From NCBI GenBank assembly GCA_036023115.1, contig JAYKKT010000061.1, positions 11,901,501 to 11,965,500 on the forward strand: DNA of 64,000 nt, given 5' to 3'. Every line of letters begins with the position of its first letter. The stretch's first letter is position 1. A program made the translations under genes and the position numbers. Source of the DNA: Brasenia schreberi (Eukaryota > Streptophyta > Magnoliopsida > Nymphaeales > Cabombaceae). Below, one piece after another: positions 10,075 through 22,595 of this stretch. The notes under the pieces were generated by a model that did not search any database, was not told the origin of the DNA, and was given only the letters and a program-made list of their open reading frames with translations.

Positions 10075-13000
10075 CGAGGGAATGCACTATATAAATTACT
10101 CAGCAAGACTTAGCCCTAGAAATTTCTATGTTAGGGAAGTTAGGAAACACGCCAAATAACCCCGAGTGCCCGTGGTTTCACGTATTAAAGTAGAAATATT
10201 TGCAATACGATGGTTTGTGGGTTGTACTTTACTAAGGGTACGTCTAAGGTGTGCCAAGGGTTAATGAAGGCAGTAACATTACTGAGGCAATGATTCAGTT
10301 TTAAACTTGCTCAGGGGGAGAGGTATCAGTGTGGCATGCTACACAACTGGGTCATGCAGCACTACGTTATCAAATAGTCTTTATGAGAGGATGCAAATCA
10401 TCAGGTTAAGATCTGTGAGTTGACTACTGATTGAACTGCCAAGCATAAACTATATGGCTGTCAAATGAGATCAATGACTAAATACTTCATATTCCAATTT
10501 CAAACAGCATTAGTGTTGTAACCTATTGGATCTGGAAGCTTGCTTGATCAGGAGTATATACGGTGTCTGGATGATATGAGTAGCTTGTTGAGAATCGAAT
10601 TGAGGGGAAGAACATGATTGTATAAAAAAAATTATCTGAAAAACCAAATTACAGAAAAAGGTCAGATTGTTCGTGTGGTTGGTATGTAAACAGGCACTCC
10701 CCATGAATCAATTATGATGTACCAGAGGTCTCACAGGTTCAGCTGCCTACATGTGGCGAAAGAAAAGATCATGAGGAGCTACTCATCGGTGAGAAGAATA
10801 TGGTGTTATCGGGGCTTCCATGGAAGAGAATTCAAGGAACAAGACCAAGAGCAGTGGCTGAAGAGATACATGAAAGGCACCGAAAGAAGTTATTTACAGC
10901 AAGCTTATGGTGGTTGTAAAGAAGGAGGAACAGTCATGTCTTTAAGGTGAACAAATGGTCTATCGAGGCAATCATTAGTTGCATCCTTTACGACGGAGAT
11001 GCTTGGAAAGTGTTCTTACAAATGCAAGGAACACAACAATGCTCGCCAACCTCAATCTACTGGAGGGCGCCTCATCAAAGGGATGAGTTTGGTCCGGTGT
11101 AAAAGAAAAGCTTCAAATGGAATTCATGTGCGTAAACTCTCACAACATTCCCATAGGAAGAAGTATTGTTACGGTGCTAGGATTACTAGTAATGACGAAG
11201 GAAAGCTTTCTATTATGGCTCCATAAAATATGAGTCGTTTGGATTAGATCATACGGCTCAATTTAAAAAGTTCATTTCCTATCATAAGAAGGGTTCTCTT
11301 TTGAGCATAAAACAATTGATAATAATAATACTGGGGAAATAATAACCTAAAAAATGTAAGTCGTCAACATATGCTGATGATGATAATAACATTATTATTA
11401 GCATTAGTAGTTTTAATTGCATTTTGTCTCCATAAAAAAAAGGGACAAGTATTTTCCATTAGCTAGGCGGGTTTAGGCAGATTACTGCCAAGTTACAGAG
11501 GAAGGAAGATATTACATCAAACTAAGATGCCAGAGAACATGATTTGACCATCTCCACCACAAATTGATCATGGTCATCTCTCTCTCTCTCTAATAGCAGT
11601 ACTGATAATTCAATCTTTTATAAACGTTCAAGCGCAATGCAAATGGATTCTGTCAATATATCTGTAAAAGCAAAAGATGATCGCTAAGATGCCAGAGAAC
11701 ATGGGCCGGGTCTGTCTGCCTGTCTCTCTCTCATAATCAGAACAATTAATAAACAGTCGTCGGTAAGTTTCAAATCAAACGGCATTGATATTCTTTCTCC
11801 AAAAGAAAATTGTGGCAGGACATCATCATTCGAGTCATTTGACCATAATCTCTCTCTTCTTCTGAGGTACGAATTTTCTCTCGTTTTGGTTCGTTCGTTT
11901 TTCAGATAAAATAAATAATTATAAGCTGTCTGTAAGGTGTGATGCGACTTAAAGTGAGCACCAAAACATGGCATTGCACTCGCAATGTTCTCCACTTGGG
12001 TAGCAATCAACGTACCACTCTTTTCCCTAGCCCACATGCAAATCAGTAAATCATTCTACTGTGTCCTACTAAAATACACCAAAAAAACCACTACCAACAT
12101 TTTTAATATCACACTTTTCAATCAAAACAATGCAAATAATTTAACGTTGATCATTTCCATCATATCTGACGGTAGAGAGGACCAAAGCTCTTGCTGTCGC
12201 TGTTGAAGAGATTGACGGTAGCCGTCAAGAATTGTGCTGCGCGCAGTCACTTCTTTCAGTCTTCTCGTGATGGGGGTTTATGTATGAGCTTGCACCCATG
12301 AGAAAAAGAGAAGAATAACATCTTTAATATTTTTCGGATTTGAATGAATCTTTGTTGCTCCTGTTCATCTTGTGACCTTGCAGCCGTAGTGAAGGGAAAG
12401 TCTAAAATATAAAAAAGAAAAGGAGAAAGAAACAGACGAAAAATGTCAAGTACAAGAAGAATCCTCGAAAATCGACAATGATCAAGTCTTCTATATTAGA
12501 GTTCATTAGAGGGTTTTCCATTGCATCGAAAATATTTTCAGCACATAAAACTTCTGGCTTTGGGCTGTAAAAATCGACCAAAATAACAGCGTTTAAACCT
12601 TGTGTCGATGCTTTTACTTTCATAAGCATGGGAGGAATCTTGATCATGTTGGCGATTTACACAAAGATCGATTGAACGTAGGCTTTGCATCAAGTCGACG
12701 CTGAATTGACTGGGATACAAATTAAGAAAGATACTACGAAATATTAAGCTTGAAATGGACCAATAATGGTAGTGTTCTAAAGCGATATACTGAAAATTGT
12801 GGCAATATTACATAATATAAGCTTTCTAACTTAAGAAGTTAATATTTTTTGGAAGATGCTGATGAAATTAGTCGGTAAACCTAATGTTTTGTGCAGAATA
12901 CATGGTTCATTTAAAACTATCCAGTCCACGTCGAAGACAGATCACTGAAAACTTGGAATATGGGTCAAATGCACTTCAACCTGGATCTAAAACCAGTATC

Positions 13001-13149
13001 GCAAAATCTGGAAATGTTTTCCATTCTTCGTCGGACGCATGAAAAAAGCTTTCCGCATAAACCATTTGTGTTCAATCAAGTAAGCCCTTAATAAGAAAGG
13101 TTGCGTGATGAAACATGTCCTAGTGCACATAAGCATGACTAACAATCCA

Positions 13150-13150
<1 letters not shown>
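10075..13150. other. Intergenic, no confident gene
   Basis: Moderately long open stretches occur at 10714-10950 and 10999-11226 (+ strand), but they show no family motif, no splice context and no typical codon bias. They could be relics of an unidentified element. 11576-11592 is a short TC run. Nothing else is recognised. Confidence 0.4.

Positions 13151-13151
<1 letters not shown>

Positions 13152-13232
<81 letters not shown>
13152..13232. repeat. Compound microsatellite (CA)n(TA)n
   Basis: An uninterrupted AC tract runs directly into an AT tract, followed by a short GA run at 13235-13243. It is a simple sequence repeat with no transcript feature. The alternating purine-pyrimidine run is prone to length change and may adopt non-B structure. 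Confidence 0.95.
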
Positions 13233-13236
<4 letters not shown>

Positions 13237-13861
13237 AGAGAGAACAATCTCTCATAGTGTACAGCAACTAAGGTACATGAATCTCTCACTAACTGTAGTA
13301 TTATCTCCCCTTGCCACAAAACAGTAGCATTGATCTTACACCCTCCAAATCAGCACATCCAGTATCTTGGCCCGCTTGGCGTATCCTTCATGTATTGTTC
13401 TCGTATTCATTTCGTATAAATCCTACTAATTAACTGTATACGGCTGATCTTTAGATATCATGGAAACTACCAAAACATGCATCTAGTGTGCAAGTACATG
13501 TTAGATCAAGGCGGTTTAGTTGCACCTACTGTCTCATTACAGCCAAATATAACCTTGGGCCAAAATCCTCCAGTTCACTTTCAATATGACCAAAGGATAC
13601 GTGTCCACCGGATGATTGGAGAGAGAGAGAACAGATGACAAATTTTTCCTTTGCATGCACCGCGTCCGGGTGATGTGTAGGTGATCACTACCGTAAACTT
13701 TTATCGACAACAATATAATGAACGAGAGAATTTAAAGATCAAAAGGAGATTAATTTCTCTTCCAAGCTTAGCTAGTTTCGGTAATTTATCCTCTTCTTGA
13801 ATTACAGCTATCTTCTATACATAAATAAAAGTTTATAGGTAGTAAGTTTTCTAATTTTAGT

Positions 13862-13884
13862 CGGGGGGGTGGGGGGGCGGCGGT
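13862..13884 (+). repeat. G-run block with G-quadruplex potential
   Basis: Two G7 runs separated by a single T are followed by C-GG-C-GG. This could form intramolecular or two-strand G-quadruplexes. It lies about 2.9 kb upstream of the KNOX start codon, with no proven link to it. Confidence 0.6.
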
Positions 13885-13990
13885 GTTGCGCAGAATATAC
13901 TTGAATATGGGAGAGCGAATACAATAGTAGAACAGTCTGCAAAATCATGGATAAAAGGAGCCTATAGCCCAGTCACACACACAGACGATT

Positions 13991-14170
13991 GTTAAACGCA
14001 AATCCGATGAGAGAGATGCTTAGTTAGATGCAAATCTGATTAATGATGTCTTGATCATAAGCTCCAAAACGTTTCAGAGAGAGAGGAATGTTAAATTCTA
14101 ATCTGATGAGAGAGATGCATAGTTAGATGCAAATCTGATGATTGATGTCTTGATCAAAAGCTCCAAAACC
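13991..14170 (+). repeat. Tandem duplication, period 99 bp
   Basis: 13991-14089 and 14090-14170 share GTTAAA, GATGAGAGAGATGC, TAGTTAGATGCAAATCTGAT and GTCTTGATCA, then AAGCTCCAAAAC, at a constant offset of 99 bp with scattered differences. The second unit is partial. No coding potential. Confidence 0.85.
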
Positions 14171-14179
14171 TTAATTGTT

Positions 14180-16016
14180 TCTGTAGAATGTTTTGCTGCA
14201 TTAATTTCATAAGAGGAAAGTTGGCCCTGCTACCCCATGCATGCATGCGCCTCTTAAGTTGGCCGACCTGTAACCAATAATAAATGTGTGTGCGTGGAGA
14301 CACTTCAGATAAACACGCATACTACAGGCAAGACGAGGCAAGGCGTGTGTATAGAACGCAGAGTCCCCCGGCGAAGATGGGGAACCCTCCTATTCGTGAT
14401 TTGTCATTATATATCCGTCCTGTCCCACCTCTCTCTGTCCGCCTTTTCACCAATCATGTCTTTATTTTAAGTTATTCTTTACTCTTTTATAAATCATTTA
14501 ATATTACATTATACATGTATTTTACGATTCAGATTTTACCGTTATTTCAAGCTACGCAAAGTAAATACATACACAGATGTATGAAATGCAAGTACATGGT
14601 GTTGTAAGATTATAATATTATCTGATTTCAGCATTTCGGGGATTTCGCTTGAGGGAATATGGAACAAAAGAAAAGAGGATTCAGACGGAAAGCACAAGCC
14701 AAGAAAGAGTGGTGTTTGGTCATTATCTAGAGAGAGAGACGGGCCACGGAGCTGAAACCATCAAATCCGGGGGAAAGTTGTGGGGTAGACCCTACCACAG
14801 TAGTAGAATGATTTAACAGCCATCACCTTCTCTGCCCTCAATTTCTCTCTCTATCCCTAGAGAGAGAAAGAGAATGTCTTGTTCAGTCCCGAGGGTGTGA
14901 TCATACAGTACAAGTGCTGCATGGTGGGGTGAGGGGGAAAGGAGCCTATATACTAGGTCTCCACTGCAGTTCCTGCACAGAATGGATTTACGGACACGGA
15001 ACCCAATCTCCCATTCGCATATAATATAAGTAAATATTTGTATATAAATATATTTTATCTTGTTTGCGCTGCACCATTATTGAGAAAGAACTCTTTTTTC
15101 TTTGACAGTTGATAAAGGGCTTACGTCAGACAATAAGGGTGTGAAGTTTTTACGTGCATAAATGCGTATAACTTTGTAATATTTATGAAATTTTCAGAGA
15201 ATTGTAACACATGAGTTATGAGGTTTGTAGGATTAAATTGGACAAAGAGAAGTTCTAGGATCGGTCAAATTACCGCTTTGACTATCTTCGTCTAGTCGTT
15301 TCACACGAGGGTGTGATTCCCATGGCTTTGTCTCTGTCGTAAATCTTTTTTAAAACTTTGGCGAATGTTATTATTATGGATTTTCAAATTCCAAAAAGAG
15401 TTCCTGAACCACCGCGAAATCGTGCATAAATTAAGTGTTTAAATGTAATCAATATGAGACATTGATTCAAACCCAAAAGGATCCGATTGTGGTCGATTAA
15501 GCCCCTGGATTTATGAGTTAAGACGACACTGCATCTATTGGATCATTCTGCTACTGAATCGGAGTTCAGAGATTGTTCTTATTATACACATAGAAGTTGC
15601 GTAACTTGGTTTTGGCAGTGTAAGTCGATCCTCAAGGTTATATATATGATTTTAACACCTTATAAAGGTAGATTTGCCAAATTTAGGATTTGGGATATGA
15701 CATGGACTGTTCTAATGTGGGTACATGATATTAATTGATAAGGCTGTGAATAAGTTTATATTGGAGATTTGAATAATGAATTTCACACCATATTGGAGAT
15801 ATTAGAGATTTATACCATATTTAATGTTAGTATTAATAATACGGGAAGTGATAGGAGCTATCGACTTTCGCGTTCACTGCTATTCTAAGGCACAACTGCT
15901 TCATCTATAACAGAAATTATGCATAAACCGATCCAGATTCTAGTTTAACTTAGGCTGAGAAGATTTTCCACACAGAGAAAACCTATATATTTTTGGAAGG
16001 GTTTATCAGAAAAGAC
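14180..16016. other. KNOX upstream intergenic DNA with GA/CT clusters
   Basis: No gene recognised. GA- or CT-rich clusters occur at 14732-14740 and 14843-14872, with another at 16447-16459. GA repeats are bound by BBR/BPC proteins in KNOX genes of other plants, so these may be regulatory, but that is inference from family knowledge only. Confidence 0.4.
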
Positions 16017-16100
16017 TGTTGAGTTAACTGCTAACATGGCCCATGATAGGACTCTGGAAACAAAGAATCCATCTGGGAAAAGGCTTAGCTGCTGTTGTTG
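16017..16100 (+). mobile_element. RTE LINE 3' tail fragment
   Basis: TTGAGTTAACTGCTAACATG, GATAGGACTCTGGAAACAAA and GAATCCAT, then GGGAAAAGGCTTAGCTGCTG and TTGTTG, match the last ~85 bp of the RTE copies ending at 56837 and 61194, including the (TTG)n-like terminus. The segment between GAATCCAT and GGGAAAAGG has lost most of the GTAGCCGACCCC block. This is an extreme 5' truncation, as is usual for LINE insertions. Confidence 0.75.
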
Positions 16101-16805
16101 CATCAGAAAAAACGTTTTCAGTGTGGGGGCGACAATGAAACTCCAGTTCAGTATCATTCTTCGTCGTCTTAGCCACGCAGTTGCCAACACAAGGCCACGG
16201 ACATTTATGGCCACATACATTGAGAAGGTAAGTGGCAGATAAAAGTGAAGAGGAAAGAGAGATTTGATATTTTCCTCATTCTTTTAAGTAATCGATCGCA
16301 ATATGCAAAGTGAAGTGGAGAGTGACCTGCAGAAAATATATATTTATGATGTTCTCCTGAAAGCATAGTTATCTTACCATCAAAACTAAAATTTTAAAGA
16401 AGAGGTTTCTTGTGCAACCCCACTAAAAGGGGAGAGGGTGTGGGTGAGAGAGAGAGAGGGCTGCCACTTTTACCTTTCTCGTAAACCAAGTGATTTCGTT
16501 GGGAACGATCTCAACTCCCAGTGTTAAATAATATCTTAGAAACCTAAGAGTTGCTAAACATCGTACTGTATTTCATGTAAAAATAAGCATGTCAGTGAGA
16601 GACTATTTTTTTCTATTTTCTAGGGTTAATCGCTGTGAGCATAGATTATCTGCATGGACCAAGCTGCTGATAGGGATTGTTGGTGGTGTCGTTTGATATT
16701 AATAAATGCAACCAAACACTTCTGTCCCTCCCGTAGCGGGCAAAGCCTAAAGGCATAATTTGTTGAGAAAACAGAAGAGATTAGGAAGCAGTGGCTAAAA
16801 GGAAA

Positions 16806-17265
16806 ATGGAGGTACATAATAATTCCTGCATGTATGGGGGAAGAAATAGCAGTGTCTCTAGTGGTTTATTGGGATTTTCCGACGGTAGTGCTGGGGCTAA
16901 AGGCAGTACCGCCCCTATGACGATGATGCCTTTTGTGAGCAAGCGCGATAACAGCACATTAACGCAGGCTAACCATAGCAGCAGCGGCGGGAGCAACGCC
17001 TCTAGCAGCTGCATAATGAGCGGAGGATTGCTGGCCTCTAATAACAGCCTTCTTCTGCCCCCTTCGTCTTCTTCATCTTCTTCGTCTCCGCACTTTCTTA
17101 TGCTTCCTCCCCCTCCCTCACATGAAGACCAAAGCTGTTATGGGTTGGATGACTCCAGTAGCTCTTTAAAGGCCAAGATCATGGCGCATCCACATTACCC
17201 TCGCCTCTTGACAGCGTACGCCAATTGCCATAAGGTGAATATTAATATTCTCTCTTCCCCCCCCC

Positions 17266-17299
<34 letters not shown>

Positions 17300-20200
17300 C
17301 TCTCTCTCTCTCTCGTGTTTCCCTGAGAAGAACGCACCACCAGAACTCGGGGGTTTCCTTTACTCCTTGAATATAAGGCTCCGTCCCCTCTCCCCCTCAC
17401 AACAAACACACACAGACACCGGAGGGGAGAGAGAGAGAGCAATTTCTCCCTCCTCGGTTGTTGAAATTCATTCTTTTTGAGTCGAGAAGGAAGTGAACAT
17501 CAAGAGAAAGAGTGATCAAGAACGCCATTAAAGTGTAGTATCTTGGCATGGTTAAGAAATTACAACTCCGAGAGTAGAGAGAGAGGGAGAGAGATGAACG
17601 CCGAAGAGAAAGGGAGGCAGAGAGTACTATTTTCGTAGTATCTTTGGTTGGTGTAAGCAGTTACAAGCCACGCACACACCCAGAGAGAGAGAGAGAGTAT
17701 CCTTGGATGGTGCCACAATGGAGGACCATATTTTGAGAGAAAGTGAGAAAGAGTGAGTGCACCATTCAAGTGTAGTGTCTTCGAATGGTGCAACGGATTA
17801 CCAGACACACGGAGCACCATTCCAGTGTATTATCCTGCGATCATGCAAAGGTTTACAACACACATCATACACACGGAAAGAGAGCAACATTGACGTTAAT
17901 AATCTGTTCGCTTATTATGCTTTTGCCTGGTTTTTATTGGTTATCAGATATTGCTTCTTGTATTTATGGTATAGGTAGGCGCTCCCTCAGAGGTGATAGC
18001 TCATCTGGAGGAGGCATGCGCATCAGAGCAAGCAGCAACAAGGGGAAGCATCAGTTGCATAGGTGACGACCCTGCTCTCGATCAGTTCATGGAAGCGTAC
18101 TGCGAGATGCTAATCAAGTACGAGCAAGAACTCACCAAGCCCTTCAAGGAAGCCATGCTGTTCATCAACAAGATCGAGTCTCAGTTCAAGGCCCTCACAC
18201 TATCATCTTCTCAACCTGGTCAGCTTCCACTAATTAATCACTCATTCATTTGCAACAGAAATCCAACAAGTAATTCAGCCAACGAAAACCCAAAAATGGA
18301 AACTATAAAAAATCAAGGCTCAACCACTGTTTAGTGGAAAGTTTTCATCACCTGGTCATCTTCTCCTTATTGTTTGTTTCCCTTAACGAATGGCTTTGAC
18401 ATCGACGTTTTGATTGTCAATGATGAATGGGTTAAGTGAAGATGCTATAAATGAGGTATAAATGAATGGTTGAAGAATAAATCATGATCCTCTAAATAAG
18501 GTATGAATGAATAGTTGAAGAAGAAGAAACTCAAAGTGCACTCTACCTCGAAAGATAAAGGTTATGTATCGATCTTATCAACGCTCCGCTCATTATAATA
18601 ATGCGTTGAAAAAGAAAAGAGATCGCAATCTGACGATCAGTATCTATATTTAAGAATAAAATCAGGCCTGAACGCCCTTCAGTTGCTATATTATATGTGC
18701 TTAGTTGAATATTTTTGTCATCGATTGTTATCTAACTAAATCAATGTCAGCAGAGTGGAATCTGGCTACACGTAAAATGACTTGCACAATCTTGCTGGAC
18801 AATCATCCATTTATTCGTTCATTTGACGGTGGGGAACGCTTACCAGTGGTGGCGGAAACCAATGAATGTTCCTGCTGAGCGCATTTATTTGATAGCCATT
18901 ACCATTTTGTGCCTTTTTATTTATGAAAGAAGAAAAGAAAACTATGGAAATGGCTGTTTCGATTAAAATTGTCATGATAGTCGCGCTCTTGATTTTGTAC
19001 CCGTAAAATGTTTCCCACCTTCAACGTTTAGTCAGATTAAACATCGGGAAGGGAAGGGGTAGACGCCTTTCTTATTCATTGTTTAAACATCTTTCTAATG
19101 TTTTGTGAATGACTGCACATTTATTGCTTTCTTATGTACTTATTTTATTACCGATTCAACAAAACTTTTGATATTCATGCATGCCTGTCTAATGTTGTGT
19201 GAATGTATAGTTTTCCTAGTTATAGAGATCAAACATTCTCCGCAAATTGAGTTATCATCACTTATGGTAATGCTATGTCTTGTTGATCCCACTATCTGCA
19301 GCAATTTCATTATATAATCATACTTTTGTTTCCTTAAAGTTCCTTTTTGACTTCTTTCTCAAGAAATCTATCGGTTTTATTCCTTTATGATTTCAAACTT
19401 GCTGAACACGTTACTGTCTTTAGCTTGAGCTTTATTAATCGGTAAATCTAACAAATTCACAATGGTTTTTCATCTGATAACTCATATTATACGTTTTGTT
19501 GCTGCGGCTGGTTCAGTCATGATGGTTGGGTTGAAGTAGTCATTAATCTCAATTTGTTGAGATTTTATTTATCGTCTTTTGGCCTGTTTGTTTATATTTT
19601 TATCATTCTTGGACTGTTTACTATGTCAAATATGGATCACGTAGCTTGATAACCAATTGTGATCAACGTTCTGTGGTTTAATTTGCTTGAATTTAATTGT
19701 TGGTGCTTTCAAGACCTTATGTGGTATAAAGCAATTAGAAATTTAGAACAACATGGTATACAAGTCCTGATTATCAAAATAAGTGTAAGGTCGATATCCA
19801 TTTGATGAATTAGTTGTGACGACCATATCAAAAAAACAAGAACCCCATGTTGAATCCTGACTATAGTGATTTTGCTTAATGCAAGATCTTTTGAGTGTTA
19901 TGACTTTTGTATGCCATCCCCTGCATTGATATGTTTCTGTCCTTGGTAACTCAAGTAAAAATATATGAAACTCCTTCCTTTGGTACAATAGTTGTTTTAT
20001 GAGTCGAAGTGCGAAGTTTCTTCAAGGAAAGAGAGCGTTGAGCCGCGCATTGTCTTCTCTATTAGTGCAATTTACTTGATACCTGATCATTTGGATGTGC
20101 ATTTTTATGTTCGCATACGTGCTCATGATATATCAAGCATCCTGAATGTAAAACATGAAGATAATCCTTTGTTAATTCCGAAGATTGGGTTTCTTAGACA

Positions 20201-22595
20201 GTCACTACCAAAGAAATATAAGATACATTTGTGTAATGCCCTGTGATCCATGTGAATGTTTCCAATGCAGATACAGTGGCTGCATAATTTAACTGTTTGT
20301 TTCGATTTGCCATATATTTTTTGAATTTCACTTCTGAGTAAAAGTATGTAGTCCCTATCCGCAATGAATATGAACATGAGTATGATTAGTTAACATGGAA
20401 CTGAAGTGGATGCATATGAATCTCAATATAAGTAATTTGACCCATGGTCTTAAGAACTTTTTTTTTACTTTTTACAATGGGAGGGTGAAGCCTAACACGC
20501 ACATGCATGCACACCCCCAAAATTGAACTTGCCTTCTGCTTGGGGGGAGTCTGAGAGCCTGCTAGGTGAGCAAGCGCGCAGGCTGCATGCCTTTATGAAT
20601 TTAATCAGAACATGTTGGTCCAGCGCATTGTTTGTCATTAATCACCAACCATAGGACTGTTCCGACTTGGTGAAGATTTTTCTGAACCATATTCATGATT
20701 CTGTAAATGTGTATACGATTATTATTTTGATGTATTATGTTTAATCTTAGTGCTTGTCCTCCTTTGTTCTGGTGACTACTCTCCCCGTGTTTTACCAAAA
20801 TCTTTACAAGTGTTCTACTTTCCATTATCAATTATTTGCTTAAGACCATGTCAAACAGGGTGAAATGAGTTTCACAATGAGTAGGAAATATTTTATTTGA
20901 CAGACAGTTCATGCTGCTGATAACCTCATGCTGTCTTCGTAGTTTGAAAAAGGAGAATGCTTTGTGAGGAATTTCCATCCAAACGTATAGATGGATTACA
21001 AAACCGCTCTTAGGGGATGTTGCGGTTACTGTTTTGGATGTCTTGTGTAGTTTGTGCAAGTATTTTGTTTTATTTGATTTTTATGTTATTCAGCAATTGC
21101 ATTCGACTCAGTTTCTCTTTCAATCATACGCATGGTGCTTTTGTGAAAAAGTCACTTTTTCTATCTGTTCTTGATTGAGGTCACTTCTGTAAGATCAACT
21201 GCCCTTGGCCACATTATCTTCTACGGTACGTCTTAGATTCTAAACTAGTTTGTTCAGTAGTTTATCTTCATCTACCATTGTAATGCTTATGTTATTGAGA
21301 AATGTAATTATACCACGTTTCTTTTGTTTGCACGGGTTCTTCCATTGCGGTGATGAAGAAACATGGTTTTGTACCTTGCATTTCATACATTCTACTGTCA
21401 TTTGGATTTGCTGATGAACCTTCGCATGCCATAGATACTGCATTTGTTATCTCCATAACCTATTGATGATTGTGTATATATTTTCCTACCAATTTTCGGT
21501 CAACGTGATTCTCTCCCTCTCTCTCTTTCTCCCCACATTGCCTTTTCCCTATGCATCTGCCAGAAGTTTTCTGGTTGGTTCTTATCGTTTTATGGGTTAT
21601 ATCTCATTATTTTCTTATGACCAATATACAAGTTTGCCTGTGTTTCTGTATTTGCTAAAGTTGATCAGGTGTTTTCTGGGACTTGTACCAAATGAGTATA
21701 TGATGTGATTTCTTGCACCTTGACGAAGTTACCAACTTTCAATAGAATATATACTTCTTTCCGAATAGATATTAGTGTATGATATGTGTTTGTGTTCTGT
21801 TTTGCAGGTTTTAGTACTGAAGGAGTTGACAGGAACGTTTCATCTGAGGATGAAGATGATGAGAAAGACAAACGCATCGACCCTCAAGCAAAGGAGAGAG
21901 AGCTCAAGGACCAGTTGCTCAAGAGATACAGTGGATACCTCGGCAGCCTCAAGCAGGAGTTTCTGAAGAAGAGGAAGAAGGGCAAGCTTCCAAAAGAGGC
22001 GAGGCAGCAGCTGCTTGACTGGTGGGCGAGGCATTACAAATGGCCGTATCCGTCGGTACGTTTAACAATCACTGAAACCGTCATTTACAACTGTCTCTCT
22101 GCTTTTGGTTCATGAACCACCATGCTAATCTCTACCGAGATTTGATTGTCGATAAAATCATCATTTTTCATCGAAGTCGCTTGTTTCAAAATGCATTTCT
22201 CTGAGACCACTTTAATGAATTCATCAGATCATACTATTTAGTTGGTCATGATTTGCACGTGGTCTTTAGCTATAACCTACAGTCTTGTAGATTTTCTCTC
22301 TCTCTCTCTCTCTCTGTGTCACACAGACGAATAATACACATGCCCGGAATTACATGGTGGTGTTTCACCAACTTCGACCTTGTGGTTGCAGGAATCACAG
22401 AAACTGGCTTTGGCAGAATCAACCGGACTAGATCAGAAGCAGATTAACAACTGGTTCATCAACCAACGTAAGAGGCACTGGCGGCCGTCTGAAGAAATGC
22501 AACTCGTGGTGATGGACGCTTCTCACCCTCATTATTACATGGATGACATAGCTACTCACAGCTTCCCGATGGATTGCAGCCCGATGCTTCTCTGA
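16806..22595 (+). CDS. STM: Class I KNOX homeobox transcription factor, STM-like (4 exons)
   Basis: Exons: 16806-17234, 17975-18218, 21808-22055, 22392-22595, giving 374 aa. It is a nuclear TALE homeodomain protein of the SHOOTMERISTEMLESS/KN1 group, which keeps shoot meristem cells undifferentiated and pairs with BELL proteins through the MEINOX region. Visible domains: Ser-rich N-terminus (1-115); KNOX1 about 121-160, split by intron 1 after NCHK; KNOX2 about 172-217; acidic [11 protein letters not shown] linker; ELK about 255-277; TALE homeodomain about 278-340 with the PYP loop insertion (304-306) and [10 protein letters not shown] in helix 3. The C-terminus [10 protein letters not shown]...FPMD resembles STM rather than maize KN1. 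The start is the ATG at 16806; there is no upstream in-frame ATG. Intron 1 is 740 bp, intron 2 3.6 kb and intron 3 336 bp. The exon 2 donor is weak (CTG|GTCAGC); another donor at 18269/18270 (ACAA|GTAATT) keeps frame and would add 17 residues. Confidence 0.93.
17257..17314 (+). repeat. C26-(AC)7-(TC)9 tract at the start of KNOX intron 1
   Basis: A run of 26 cytosines (17257-17282) is followed by (AC)7 (17283-17296) and (TC)9 (17297-17314), beginning 22 bases after the exon 1 splice donor. The C-run can form an i-motif and its complement a G-quadruplex. The TC run is a potential GAGA-type (BBR/BPC) binding site, known from introns and promoters of other KNOX genes. The true length may vary between individuals or be affected by sequencing error. 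Confidence 0.95.
17420..17700 (+). promoter_or_regulatory. Cluster of GA-repeat blocks in KNOX intron 1
   Basis: GA/AG runs occur at 17427-17438, 17574-17594 and 17682-17697, in addition to the TC run at 17297-17314. In barley and Arabidopsis, BBR/BPC proteins bind such GA/TC repeats in KNOX genes. A regulatory role here is inferred from this family knowledge and the position, and is not shown by the sequence alone. Confidence 0.35.
18219..21807 (+). other. Large KNOX intron 2
   Basis: This 3.6-kb intron separates the MEINOX exons from the ELK-homeodomain exons. It begins GTCAGC and ends TTTTGCAG. It contains one SINE (20459-20590) and otherwise single-copy-looking AT-rich DNA with no open frame of interest. 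Large introns of class I KNOX genes often carry regulatory sequence; none can be pinpointed here. Confidence 0.8.
20459..20590 (-). mobile_element. tRNA-derived SINE in KNOX intron 2
   Basis: On the minus strand the order is a box A-like GCTCACCTAGCAGG, a box B-like AAGTTCAATTTTGGG, a 3' domain with GTGTTAGGCTTC...CCATTGTAA, and an A-rich tail at 20459-20480. This matches 46988-47126 in order and spacing. No clear target duplication is seen. Confidence 0.7.

Noticed and set aside
10714..11226. Two consecutive + strand open frames as a small gene
   Set aside because: They are basic, low-similarity sequences without motif, splice logic or good start context. Not enough to call a gene.
16791..16805. 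Upstream extension of the KNOX protein by five residues (MAKRK)
   Set aside because: Position 16791 is GTG, not ATG. The first in-frame ATG is 16806, in good context.
17242..17480. Coding extension of KNOX exon 1 through the C/AC/TC tract
   Set aside because: The frame stays open only because the tract has no stops. KNOX1 domain continuity requires splicing at 17234 to 17975 (NCHK|VGAP).
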